Shown: positions 22,899 to 33,817 of the stretch, in pieces
How the letters are laid out: every line of letters starts with the position of its first letter
Numbering within the stretch: the first letter of the stretch is position 1
Notes under the pieces: generated by a model
Told to the model about the DNA's origin: nothing
Databases searched by the model: none
Seen by the model: only the letters and a program-made list of their open reading frames with translations
Assembly (NCBI RefSeq): GCF_052857255.1
Contig: NC_135505.1
Span: 55,591,868-55,655,867, forward strand
Source: Amblyomma americanum
Lineage: Eukaryota; Arthropoda; Arachnida; Ixodida; Ixodidae
Direction of reading: 5' to 3'
DNA length: 64,000 nt
Translations under genes and position numbers: made by a program

Positions 22899-23651
22899 TT
22901 GCCTACCTACATCATGGCCTTAGTAGCCCCAAGTCTCGTTTTTACAGACCGAGGCGCAGGTCAACTTCTAACGCATCACCTCGGAAGCGACGCGCTACTA
23001 ACAGGTTGTCTCGCGCTTCCTCCTGATATTGCCTGCGAACTCTCGGATCTACTCTCTGAACTCACTAGAGATACACCATATCAACGCCTCAAGTCCAAGG
23101 TGCTAGAGAGAATCATGCTGTCGGAACGTGCCCGCCTCCAGCAGCACCTTAACGCAGAGGTCCTTGGCGACCGGCGGCCATCCCACCTGCTGTGCCGGAT
23201 GCGGCAGCTTCTCAGGGAGCGTGACGTCCTCACCCACACCGCGTTGTTTCGAGAGCTCTTCCTCAAATGCCTCCCTCAGCCCATTCGCCCTTTCCTTGCG
23301 GCGGCCAGCGGCATGACCCTCGACCACCTGGCAGGGCTCGCTCATCATGTCGGTAGGTGGCTTCCCTGTTTGGCTGGACTGGCTTGTTGCCTACTGACAC
23401 GGCGATTTCGTGCCTTGAGGCTCGCATCGATGAGCCCACCGCCTCGATCCCCGCATTCCGGCGCTCGCCAAGGGAGAACCATTAGTCTCATTCCATCCAT
23501 CGCTCTCCTTCACGCGCACGTCATGCTCGGAGCCCCAGCCCTCCGTCTCAATGCCGGTACCACCGTCGATTCCCGCACCGCACCACGAAGTGCACATCTC
23601 ACTGTTCGTGGTCGGGAAACGCCCGTCGAGATCACTGATAGCAGCGTGTGA
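22899..23651 (+). pseudogene. Gypsy gag-like protein, damaged
   Basis: The open frame runs 250 codons. Its first ~150 residues look like a Gypsy capsid region: RLKSKVLERIMLSERARLQQ, LLCRMRQLLRERD, ALFRELFLKCLPQPIRPFLA and LDHLAGLAHHVG. After that the composition changes abruptly to a Pro/Arg-rich run without domain character, suggesting a frameshift near 23350. The protease region that should follow is only partly traceable at 23690-23760. Confidence 0.7.
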
Positions 23652-24073
23652 TATCCGATGGGTCTTCGTTATCGCTGATGTTGTCTACTAAATGGTCGGT
23701 TCGGATTTCCTCTCCGACTAGGACTTGGACGTCAGCGTGCAGAATCATCGCTTGGGTGATGGTTTGACTCGTCTCTCCATTTCTGTAGTCCTGCCGGGCC
23801 TTGCGCCCGTCGCCATCCGCACTCTGATAGCTTCTTCGCCGTTCGAGAAAATCCTTGGGAACTTTCCGCAGTTAACCAACCTTTGAAAGCTCACTGAGCC
23901 ACCAAAGCGCATCGTGACCCACCACATCGTCACCCGTGGCCCACCAATTCCAGCTCCACCTATGCCACTTGTTTGGGGACCATCTGGCTATCGCAAAAAG
24001 GGAGTTCGACCACATGCTGGAGCTCGTCATTATACGCCCGTAGTCCAGTGTATGGGCTTCCCCGCTGCATCTA

Positions 24074-25471
24074 GTGGCCAAGTGGAATGCTGGTTACTGT
24101 CGTCCATGCAGGAACTATCAAGCGTTGAACGCCAACACTGTCCACGACAGCTATCCGCTGCCTCTCATCCAAGAGTTTACATCGCGCCTAGACGGCTGCC
24201 CCATATTTAGCAAAGTGGACTTGGTTAAGGCGTGCCATCAAATACCCATCGAGCCCGCCGACATACATAAGACCGCCATAACGACGTCCTTTGGTCGGTT
24301 TCAGTATGTGCGGATGCTTTTAGGGCTCCGCAACTCGGCTCAAAACTTCCAGCAGTTCATGGCTGAGGTCACGCGGGGCCTCCCTTCTGTGTTCGCGTAC
24401 ATCGGTTATGTCCTCATCTCCAGCTCTAAGCATGAAGATCGCGAGCGCCATCTACGTGACCTCTTCGAACACTTACAGCAGTATGGCGTGGTCGTGAACG
24501 CAACCAAGTGTGTCTTCGGCGCCTCTGTGCTCGAGTTCTTGGGACATCATATATTATCGCACGGTATCCGTCCTCTTCCGTCTCACTTGGATACCATCCA
24601 TGATTATCCTCAGCCTGCTGGACTGCGCCAGCTACGCCGATTGCTGGGGCTGGTGAATTTTTCCTGGCGCTTCGTGCCGCACAGCGCAGAGCAGCTCCGC
24701 CCACCCACCGAAGGCCAGGCTGCCTTTACTGCTGCCAAACACGTTTTCGCGAGCGGCCTGCTTCTGATCCATCCACGCAGTGCCGCCCCTATTAGATTGA
24801 CGGCAGATTCCTCGAGAGTGGCTATTAGAGCTGTCTTACAGCAGCTCATGAAGTCCGAGTGTCAGCTTTTGTCCTTTCGCTCTCGGAAGCTACTTCCTGC
24901 TGAGACCCGCTACAGCGTCTTCGGCCACGAGCTACTCGCCATCTGCGCTGCCATGCAACACTTTCGACATTTTCTGGAAGGATGCAAGTTTCACGTGTTC
25001 ATCGATAACAAGTCACTGGCGTACGTTTTCCCCACCAACTATTCGAAATACATGTCCCGTGAACTCCTCCATCTCGCTTACATCTCGGAATTGACAACCG
25101 ACATCCGTCACGTGGAAGGTGCCGATAAAAGCGCCACTGATGCCTTTTCGTGTATAGCTGAGGTTGACTCTCCAGCTTCAACCACCGACTGGGCCGCATT
25201 CTATTCCGCACAGCAGAATGACAGCAAGCTAAAGACTTTTCGGGAGAACCCCCGTTCCTTCCGACTAGGGCGTTCCTTCCGATTACGGCGTGTGCTTCAT
25301 CAGTGCTCGCCTGAGCCCTTGTGGTGCGATCTCTCAGCAGACCTTCCCTGCCCTATTGTGCAGGCTGCACTTCGCCGCACCATTTTCCACCTGCTCCACG
25401 ACACTAGTAACACAGGCATTCGCGCTTCTCAAACGCCTTCTCACCTAGCCCTATGTTTTGCCCGGTATTAA
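24074..25471 (+). pseudogene. Gypsy pol: reverse transcriptase and RNase H with lost catalytic residues
   Basis: A 465-codon frame. RT motifs in order are ALNANTVHDSYPLPLIQEF (residues ~17-35), FSKVDLVKACHQIPI, FGRFQYVRMLLGLRNSAQNF, and then YIGY at 109-112 where active elements have Y-x-DD. Both catalytic aspartates are lost. KCVFGASVLEFLGHHI and LRQLRRLLGLVNFSWRFVP follow. The RNase H part has IRLTADSSRVAIRAVLQQ (normally T-D-A-S), RYSVFGHELLAI and FIDNKSLAYVF. The frame is long because most damage is missense. The ATG at 24074 is internal, since RT sequence already begins upstream in another frame. Confidence 0.85.
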
Positions 25472-25529
25472 GGTGATGTTAGCGCGTGGACGCAGATATG
25501 TCTCCCCTACCAGGCGAGAAAAGTCTCCC

Positions 25530-26100
25530 GTGAGACCAAGACTCCTCCCCAGGTTTTCCTCTCCCCCGGCCGTCGTTTGGACCATGTTCATCTCGACATC
25601 GTGGATCCTCCCCCCTTGTCCCAACGTTGCCGTTACATCCTCACCATGGTCGACTGTGAGACTGTTTCCCTAGACTTCATTTCTTCGTGGGTGTCTCACT
25701 TTTGTTCTCCTGACACCTTGTCAGCAGACCGGGGGCGCCAATTTTAGCGCACCCTGTTTTATTCCGTTAAACGCATTCTCTTCGGCAGGCATTGCCGCAC
25801 CACTGCGTACAACCGATGCGTCAACGGCGTGGTAGAACGCCTTCACGGCTAACTGAAGTCCGCCCTAGCAACCCGTACCAACTGCACCCACTGGGTTGAT
25901 GCATTGTCCCTTGTGGTCCTGGGTTTACGGGCCGTTCTCCGAGAACACATAAAGTTCTCTGCAGTAGAGCTGGTGTACGGGTTCTCTGCATCTCCCCGGC
26001 GACTTTTCACATCAGCGCAGCTACCGACCCAGCCGCAAGAGTTCCTGTAAGGTCTGGTCGACTCTGTTAAAGAGCTCTGGTGATTCCGCCTAGCCCTCAC
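25530..26100 (+). pseudogene. Gypsy integrase remnant
   Basis: Read across stops and frameshifts, this shows DHVHLDIVDPPP, RYILTMVDCETVS, LSADRGRQF, TTAYNRCVNGVVERLHG and ELVYGFSASPRR. These are the DDE-integrase blocks of Gypsy elements (first D in HLDIVDP, second D in SADRG, E in VVERLH). Stop codons at several points prevent expression. Confidence 0.75.
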
Positions 26101-26700
26101 CGCCGCGAAACCATCTTTGTTCGCCTGCAACTCGCCACTTCCACCCATGTTTTCGTTCACTGTGACGCTGTCCAAGGACTGTTAACCCTGGCTTACGGGG
26201 GATCATCAAAGTCATTCGCCGCACCGTAAAGGCTGCCACCTTCCTTAAAAATGGCCGCGAAGAGTGTCAGTATGGGCTGCCTCAAGCCAGCCTACGTGGA
26301 GATCTCAATTGACTGCCTCGCAATCCGCCTTACATTGGCTGACCCCCGTCCGCACTCTCCGACTCCCCTCTTCACCGCCTGCGCCCCCGGACCTCAGTTT
26401 GGTTTTGACTTGAAGTCTAGGCCGAGGGCCCTGTAGCGCCCTTCTTTGGCTGCGCCTACAGTGAGTTTACCTCTTACGGCTTCAGTTCCAAGCCCCTCGC
26501 AACGCTCTTTCAGCAGCATGTTCAGTTATCGCCGGTACTGCCATCGGATCTAAGAGAGGCAACGACGCTACACAGAGAGCCAGCCAGTCTGCCAGCGTTG
26601 CTGAAGTTAGCCACGGTACGGTGTCGGGGAAAGCAAATAAAAGAACACTACAAGCGACCACCAGGCGCCGAGCTAACATTGTCTTTCTTTTTTTGTGATT

Positions 26701-26999
26701 TCAAGTACTGTATTTGTCCAACTTACGACCTCACCTGTTAACCCGTTTTATTTCATGTAGCTTTGAAAAAAAATCGGAGGCACGCCTACCGCGCTGCACG
26801 AGTTCGCGTGCAACTGGCTTTCAATGCAAATTACCGAGCTGCCCATCAAAGCCAGATATATCTCGATGCGCCTAGGACAATATGTGGCCTATATAATTAT
26901 ATGGCCAACGTCGATACCAACGTTTTCATTCTATCTCTTAGCTAGCGATCATTTCACATGCACGCCTGCATATTCTGTGGTCTTCAAAGGTTAACAAGA
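26701..26999. other. spacer between Gypsy remnant and LINE
   Basis: About 300 bp of AT-rich sequence. I see nothing recognisable in it. Confidence 0.4.
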
Positions 27000-29900
27000 G
27001 CTTCACGGTGGTTCTGGAGAAGCTGGAGCAATGAAATCAGCCAATTGGCCTGAGAAATTTGAAGCCTTGAAGCAGTGATTTGTGACAGACAGGGCGTTAG
27101 TGGTCCTGATTAACAGGGAAGTACCAGTATGCGTAAGCGTTGTCGGAGTTTCACCCACACTGTTCACAGCTGAGGTCCCTAGGGTTGTCCTGTATGTACT
27201 CCATGTAGTAGTCGAAGAAGAGGGGGTGAGTTTGATCGCCTCACCAAAGCGTGCTGTTCTGGCGTGTACAGTCGTCACTTAATAAGGGCGGTCTTGCGCT
27301 TGTCGGCAACAATGTTTCGAGCGTATGAGGGTCCTAACAAATATAAGTTACGTAAAAATGCAAGTGGGTAGAACGGGATCGAACTCGATAGAAATAAAAC
27401 AGCAGTTAAAATGCAATGAAAGAGGCGTGTACGCGCTATTCGAGACATATCTGAGGGATATTGAAGATCCACCGCTTATTGATAGCTACTTCTGCGAAGA
27501 GTGCAACTGAACAACAAAGAGAAGAAGAGAGAAGGGGTAGGTATGCTGATACATCAAGGATCAAATTAGCAGAGAACAAAATCAACTTGCAAAGGACATG
27601 TTTGGGCATCAGGAACAATTGCCGGGAAAAAGACATGGCTAGCCGTAGTTTAAGGACAGGGGACAAATTCAGGCAAAAAAAAACAAGCTTCTAGTTAAGT
27701 GTATCAACGGTCGTCATACGGTCGTCGTGGACCTGGATGGATACACGCATTGTAACGGGAAGTTAATGGCAGACTTCTGTGAGTGGCACCACCTAGTTAT
27801 TGCAAATGTAGAATCCAAATTTGAGGGACTAATCACGTGGGAATTCTGTACGAGGCAGACGACCATTCACTACTGCTTAATGTCGCAGGGAATCTATGCA
27901 AACTCGCAAATTGGAGTAGGCAAAGAGGGGCAGTCGAGTATGAGAAGTGCCCATAAGCGTATTATTCATCAGTTGTGAGCCCTTATCAAAATAGAAATGC
28001 AGAGAAGTCAAAAAGAGAAGGCAACATTAAACGACGAACAAATAGCGCTACTAGCCGCAGGCATACAGAAAGTAGTAGAGAAACGCCCAATGAAAAAGTG
28101 GGTTTATAATCAGAACTACTCGTCAGCACAAAATGAAACAAGTCAAAATTGCGAACTGCTGGAGAGGAAAAAGGAAGCCACGACGCTGGTGGCATTGAAC
28201 AAAGACGGGTGGCTTGAAGGGAACACAGAGAAGAAAAGAAGGGGCAGCTTTCTCACGAGGAAATAGACCAAAAATTTGAATCTTACCGACGAAAGAAACA
28301 GCAAGTGCAGGTCCGCGTCCAGGCTAAAAAAAGGCAGTTGACTGATCGCTGGCTGGCCGAAGTTCGCGGTGCAACTGATCGCTGGCTGGCTCAAGTTCAG
28401 ATGCAACTAAAGGCGGCCAAGCAAATTCTGGAACCATATATGTTAGCTGGGTAAAACGAATAAAAGAAAGCCGGGACAGATTAAAGACGCTCAGGAAAAA
28501 TGTTTAGAGGGAGACGACGCTGTGAACTACATTACAACAGTTATAGGTGAGTTATTTAGGTACGACGATAGGGTAACCCCCGCCCCCCCCCCCCCCCCCC
28601 CAGGTGATGGAGAAACAGAGATAGCACATTAGAAAGCAGCTTAGAACTGACCAATTTCAACTGGAAAACGGCGGAAGCAAATATTCCAAGATGTACGTCC
28701 GAAATTCCAATCAAGCTAATTTATGAACTTGATCCAAGAAGCAAGCAAAAGTTCTTAAAAGCATTAGAGACACTCTTAACAAATAAGCAAATACTGCATA
28801 GCTGGCGACAGAGTAAAATGATTTGTATTAATGAAGGAAAAGTAGGTAGGATTGACATAAAATGCTCAAAACCAGTTCACGTAACATTTGTTATATGCAG
28901 TCTGGCGATGCAGGCGTTGAAATTAAAAATGCAGTCATAAGAAGAAAATGATAATATACTCAGAAAACTTCACAATGGGATCAGAAGGCATAGGGGCTTA
29001 GATGAGTCTGTTCGTGCTTACACAATGCAAAGAAATAGCCAAGGCGGAAAGCAGACGTCGGTTTTCAGCCTTTCTGGACGTAAGCGGTGCACAATACGAC
29101 GTGAAAACGGAAGTCCTGTGGAACATATTTAAAGATGAAGGTACCGCGGTCATGATGTCAATGATTTCCTACAGGAAATATACGGAGATAACAATGTCAA
29201 AAATAGATGGGAAGGGAAAAAATGTACGACCATTATCAAGGTACGCAAAGAATTAAGACAAGGTTGTCCTCTATCACCGCTGCTGTTCATGTTTTATATG
29301 ATAAACAAGGAAAGCAGGCTACAAGTAGGCAGTCTATGTTATCTTTTGTCCTACAGATGCTGGGGAAAGGTAGTTGAGCATACGGGTACCTCGTTTAATG
29401 CATGCGGACGATACTCTACTGTTAGCAGATAGCCAGGAAGATTTTCAAAGTCTGGGTGACTATTGTGGAGATGACGGAGATGCTCTATGTTTCAGTTTTA
29501 GCGCAATTAAGTCAGGTGTGCTGATTTTCAAAGACACAACTCATCAGGTGTTTACAATAAAACGCCATTAAATACCCCGAGTGGCTGAATACAAATATCT
29601 AGGGGCATAGGTAAACGAAGGGCAGACGTACACGGAAAAGCACGAACAGCCTCTCATAGCAAAAGGGCGAAGAGATGCCGGGATAAAGAAACATAGGGCA
29701 TTGGGGGGGTACAACAGGTATGAAGTTCTGAGAGGTATTTGAAAAAGAATATTGGTGCCGGCTCTTACTTTCGGGAATGCGGTTCTGTGCTTAAGGGCAG
29801 AAGTTCAGTCGAAATTAGAAGTAAATCAGACAGCTGTTGAAGATTGGCACTATGTACCCACGGGAAAACCAAGAACGAGGCAGTACAGGGGGATATGGGC

Positions 29901-30120
29901 TCGCCATTGTTCGATACCCGGGAAGCTGCGAGTAAAATTCTCTATGAAGACTCGCCTGAGGGAATTGGACGACAACAGGTATGCAGGAAAGGTTTTTAAA
30001 TACCTATAAACAAAGAGCTTTGACTCACAATGGCGAAAAAGAATTAGGAAGCTAACCAGTAAGTATGCGGGACACAAGGACCCAGAAAGAATTATCGTTG
30101 AACGATAGGTAAAAAACAAG
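27000..30120 (+). mobile_element. decayed LINE (clade undecided), plus strand
   Basis: Read through stops and frameshifts, the 5' half shows an endonuclease: a block around 27430-27510 (resembling ETYLRDIEDPPLI), then DLDGYTHCNGKLMADFCEWH and TTIHYCLMSQGIYANSQ. The 3' half shows RT: LMHADDTLLLADSQEDFQSL at about 29395, KSGVLIF, VAEYKYLGA, LVPALTFGNAVLCLRAEVQS and VFKYL. The Y/F-x-DD core is present as HADD. There are many stops and an interrupting C-run at 28579-28602. The pattern matches LINEs common in arthropod genomes, but I will not assign a clade. Confidence 0.7.
28579..28602. repeat. poly(C) tract
   Basis: An almost pure run of C (one G near its start) within the LINE at 27000-30120. 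Confidence 0.9.
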
Positions 30121-30374
30121 TGATTATCTCATTTGAAAAGAAGCGGACTAAAACTACATCGGTATTTAAAAAAACAGATCATAAAGGACTCCTTCTAATA
30201 TAACTCAAGAGGGAGCGCCTTAAACATTAAAGCTATATCGGGGCGTCTTAAAACGCGCCGATACATAAAGAAATTTAACAAAGATGTCGCAAACCATGTG
30301 TGTATTAAATCTCTAAAAAAATTGAACATCTCACACTCGAATCTGTTTGTATACATCTTGATGTGAACGCAGGC

Positions 30375-31050
30375 ACAATTCAATTCAATTCAATTCAATT
30401 TATTTAGCATTTCTTACAAGAGTAAAAAAATGCCAGGGCAAGCAGCAAAAAGCTGCTGATTAGCAGCTTGACCAAGCTTGCTGCCCTTATATTTGACAGG
30501 TTGAAGGGCGCTGACATACAGCTTATCATTAACCAATTAGAGGTGTCTAGATTAAAAGCATAGATCACTTATACATATGTTGTATACATTCTCATTGGAC
30601 ACAATCAAGCTCACTTTTCATAGCCGTACATGGAGATATATTACAATCAATAGGACAACAAATCACACTGTGGACATACATTGGTTCATATGTTACACAG
30701 TGCAATGCTACTCGCGCTTGGCATGTCATGTTACCATAATACACATAATAAAAAACACACCTTGTTCATTTTGCTCTAATCTCCCAGCAGAAAAAAAATT
30801 CCCACAAAATTACGTGTTGATACAATGAAATGTAAGAAAAACCAAATAAAACCACCACTAGACGGAGTACACAAATTATCGACACAATCCCAACAAATTG
30901 TCATTAAGAACCGGAAGTTATTTACATTGCTATGCTCTCTGAGGCATTAGAGTTTTCAGAAAACAATGGTGCTGTAAAGAAATCTGCGGCTGAAGTTAGC
31001 AAAATGTGTTTGGAAGATTACTGGCTCAATAGCAGGGATATGACATCAGG
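30375..31050 (-). mobile_element. LINE 3'-end fragment with (AATTG)n tail, minus strand
   Basis: The left edge on the plus strand is four to five CAATT units followed by TTATTTAGCATTTCTTACAAG. In reverse this is an AATAAA-bearing 3' end with an (AATTG)n tail. The remaining ~600 bp holds no coding motif and is presumably 3' UTR. The right boundary is approximate. Confidence 0.6.
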
Positions 31051-32060
31051 TTAGCAGTCCAGGAGTTTTCGAAGAGGACGCTCCTGTCTTCCATTGATCC
31101 ATTCACCCATCTATTCATTCACTTCGTGATCTTTTGGAGTGGTCATAGCCTGCTGGCCTGATTGCGATCTAAATGCATAGTATGTCAGGTGGCAATTAAA
31201 TGAATTATTGTCGCGAGAGGTTGCTCGCAAAAAAGCACCCTCGGTCGCACAAGCTCCACCGGGGGCACCACCCGCCATCCTCGGGGCAGTGGCGCATCGC
31301 TTAACCTCTACACCACTGCACCAAAAGTGGTAGGAAGATTCCCAGGGATCTATGAATGTTCAGCAGAGAAAAACCAATTCCGCATACATGGACATTAATC
31401 CATTAACGTCGCCGCGTCATGCTCTTAGTTTGTTGCGTAAGTTTCCCCTGCAATTTTTTTTCAGTTCCCGTTGAAATTTTCTTAACCTAATTATTGTTTA
31501 CCCATAATTTACAAGTTCTACATTAGAGTAGAGTTCGTTCATTAATTTTTCTTTTCGATTTCTGACCAATTGTCACCCCTTTGGTTATATAAGACTGATT
31601 ATTGGGCTCGGCAGAACAAAATGAGATCGAAAGCAAGGAACCAGACAACTGATTTGTTCTTTTTCCGCTAAGAAATTATGACAACGTCACAATTTGAGCC
31701 TGCAACCATCTTCTGCAATTGTAAGACCGAGAAATTTGTAGTAGATATAGTCAGAAAAAAACACAGGAACGACGAACACGGCCATCTTGAAGGGAAAAGT
31801 TCCAACCACGATGCTTTTCAGGTTAATGTCCTTCCTGCCCTTGCTTCTCATCTTGTCCTTTTCTCTTCTTAAGTTTCAAAGTCTAGAGTCACCCTCATTA
31901 GTTTGCAGTAGAAGCTTTACAAAGAACTGCATGTGTTGTAAAACCGTTGACAGTCATTCCTTTAATAAGCACAGCATGATCGGGCAAGTTGCCGACAGTA
32001 GATAATGAAAAGTGGCCATAAAAGAGACCATCAGCGGATAGAAGCATGTGCAAACGCCAC
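31051..32060. other. intronic sequence with one tRNA-related SINE
   Basis: No gene. At about 31200-31330 the minus strand carries a tRNA-like sequence (reverse complement of CTTAACCTCTACACCACTGC). The same family appears at 56728-56840 in plus orientation. The rest is AT-rich. Confidence 0.5.
31200..31330 (-). mobile_element. second tRNA-related SINE family, minus strand
   Basis: Minus-strand GCAGTGGTGTAGAGGTTAAG is box-A-like and is followed by GCGATGCGCCACTGCCCCG. The plus-strand copy at about 56728-56840 reads GCACAGTGGTGCAGCGCGTA and GCGATGCGCCATTGCCCCG. Confidence 0.65.
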
Positions 32061-32066
32061 ACTCTA

Positions 32067-32305
32067 CTGGGCCGCCGCGGTGGCTCAGTGGTTATACCAC
32101 TCGGCTGCTGACCCCAATGATGCGGGCTCGATCTCTGCCGCGGCGCTCGAATTTCGATCGAGGCGAACTCTAGAGGACCGTGTACTATGCGATATCAGTG
32201 GACGTTAAAATACCCCAGGTGGTCGAAATTTCAGGAGGCCTTCACTACGGCGTCCCTCATAGCCTCAGTCGTGTTGGGACGTTGAACCCCCATAAACCTC
32301 CTAAA
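32067..32305 (+). mobile_element. Ruka-like tRNA-derived SINE, plus strand
   Basis: It starts GGGCCGCCGCGGTGGCTCAG with a clear box A (TGGCTCAGTGG). A mutated box B (GGGCTCGATCT) follows, then the body GATCGAGGCGAACTCTAGAG, TACCCCAGGTGGTCGAAATT and CACTACGGCGTCCCTCATAG, ending in GGGACGTTGAACCCCCATAA. It is the most complete plus-oriented copy in the window. Confidence 0.9.
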
Positions 32306-32579
32306 CACTACTGTCTTAACCAAAACACGCCTTTCCTCCTACACCCCGATGTTTTCATAAAACTTATCCCGTTTGATTAGAGACAAAAGGAATTAGAGCA
32401 AACTTGCAATCTTTAGGGTGTGAATTTTGTGGCAATGTGATTTAGGTGCACGTCGGCGAGTCACTCATTCCTTCCAGCTGTACAATGTCGTCGTGTTTTG
32501 AGTAACGCAGCGGAATTGGATGCGATTTACTTTTTGTACCGAACGCTATACTAGGATAGTAGAAGCGAGTTTCACCGTG

Positions 32580-32765
32580 CCTGTCCTAGGCCACAGCTGC
32601 GCATGCGCCGTAACATGGCAACCAGCTGCGCCGCTCCACAGGCGTTCCACCCTTACACCGCGCTGGTCTCCACCGCTGCGCCGACACGTGACGTCACGTG
32701 CCTCGTTATGCAGCCTGACTGCGCATGCGCAAAGCGTTCGCTGGTGCGCCGAGTCTCCTTCTTCG
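32580..32765 (+). promoter_or_regulatory. GC-rich promoter-like segment with NRF-1 and CRE sites
   Basis: TGCGCATGCGC palindromes lie at 32598-32608 and 32720-32730, and a CRE-like TGACGTCA at 32689-32696. The segment was probably the 5' flank of the STPR-like ORF now at 36361 until the LTR element inserted between them. Function as a promoter is inference. Confidence 0.45.
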
Positions 32766-32770
32766 CGCCT

Positions 32771-33400
32771 TGTTAAGTGGAAGCCCACAAGGCCGATGGG
32801 ACCCCCCCCCCCCCCCCGCACCTGTTACCAGGAGCGGTCATGCCCGAGGGGGAATCGAGGAATGTACGTCGAGGCGTGACGCCCGCGCTTAGGGTGAAAG
32901 GCGGCACTAATCCTTTCTGTCCCGACGCGTGGCAACCGGTGCATCGAATGCGCATGCAGCGAGCTGCGCATTCCACTGGGCTCGCGACAGCCCACGGGGA
33001 CAATGCCCCCCCCCCCCCCCCGCACCTGCTACCAGGAGCGATCATGCCTGGGGCGGGCCCTGGGCTCCGCCCACTAGTACATACGATGCAATTGCTTTGC
33101 TATTGGTCTAAATTGGGGGAGAGCTAGATTACTCAAGCTCCGCCCAATTATCGAAGGGGTTAAAACCCGCGGAAAACGACGACTTGGGACGAGCGCGCCG
33201 AGTCTCAAGCTCGGCCGTTTTTAACTGCCTTTTACTCACCTGTCTTTTTATGTCAGTGCCGTCTTTAATAAATAAGTTTTGCTTTGAGAAGCTGGAATTG
33301 CTGCCCCAACCGGCAACGTGTCGCCGGACGAAGACCTGAAGTACTCTTCGTACTGCTAACTGCCGTTCCCATCGGTAGGAGGGCAGAGGAAAGTTTAACT
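32771..33400 (+). repeat. 5' long terminal repeat
   Basis: A 630-bp LTR beginning TGTTAAGTGG and ending AAAGTTTAACT. It contains two C-runs of 16, each followed by a related block (GCACCTG-x-TACCAGGAGCG), and a polyadenylation signal (AATAAA near 33268). It is nearly identical to 35670-36300. Confidence 0.92.
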
Positions 33401-33418
33401 GGTGCCGTGACCAGGATC
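33400..33418 (+). other. primer-binding-site-like sequence
   Basis: TGGTGCCGTGACCAGGATC starts at the last base of the 5' LTR. TGG at the start fits pairing with a tRNA 3' CCA end. The sequence is absent after the 3' LTR, as expected. Confidence 0.7.
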
Positions 33419-33721
33419 GTCTGAGCGGCTTCCTGCAGAGCGGTTGGAGGCAGTACCTTCCGGAAAATTGACGGAGCACAAAATCTTGGGGAGAAGCCCC
33501 GGGGACCAAAGTCCAGGCGAGGCCTCGGAGTCAAGGCTCCACGTCAGCGCTGAGGGGCCAGTGAGGCGAGACCGACGGAGCGAAGCGCTGCGACTTCTTG
33601 GGCGCCTGCGGCTGGCGACTTTGAAGGCCGGGAGGACGTGAAGGGCCTGCTGCGAGCTACAGATTCCGGCCACCCTTCTGCGCCTCAGGCCGTGACCTGC
33701 TGCTGCCACGAAGCAAGTGCC

Positions 33722-33747
33722 ATGACCGACAGCCCGACAACAGAGTG
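33722..33747 (+). other. short leader ORF ending at a splice-donor-like site
   Basis: An ATG at 33722 opens only eight codons (MTDSPTTE), stopped by TGA inside GAGTGAGTTT. The sequence CAGA/GTGAGT is a good splice donor match. It may be the remnant of a longer first coding exon of the autonomous parent, or a leader exon spliced to the main ORF. Confidence 0.4.
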
Positions 33748-33817
33748 AGTTTCCCCATTTTCACTTTACTTGCCTCGGGAGTGCTTGAGCCGTAGGGTTA
33801 GAACTACGCAAGGCACA

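Larger units (their letters stand above)
22640..26700 (+). mobile_element. Ty3/Gypsy LTR retrotransposon, decayed
   Basis: About 4 kb in the same orientation as the host gene. It has a gag-like frame (22899-23651), a pol RT/RNase H frame (24074-25471) and a broken integrase region (about 25530-26100). Candidate flanking regulatory sequence is at 22640-22890 (with AATAAA near 22703) and after about 26433 (with AATAAA near 26636). The two flanks do not match each other visibly, so I cannot define a pair of LTRs. Several frameshifts and altered catalytic motifs show it is inactive. Confidence 0.8.

Noticed and set aside
22640..26700. Paired LTRs for the Gypsy remnant
   Set aside because: The two flanks each have an AATAAA and LTR-like composition, but I could not find matching sequence between them, so no LTR pair is claimed.
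32067..32140. tRNA-like sequence with good box A
   Set aside because: It is the head of a SINE: box B is mutated, the anticodon stem does not fold convincingly, and the same sequence recurs with a fixed non-tRNA body elsewhere.
32546..33127. Several overlapping open frames with Gly or Pro runs on both strands in the LTR (repeated at 35508-36011)
   Set aside because: They are created by the poly(C) runs of the LTR and occur in both LTR copies; no start context or domain.
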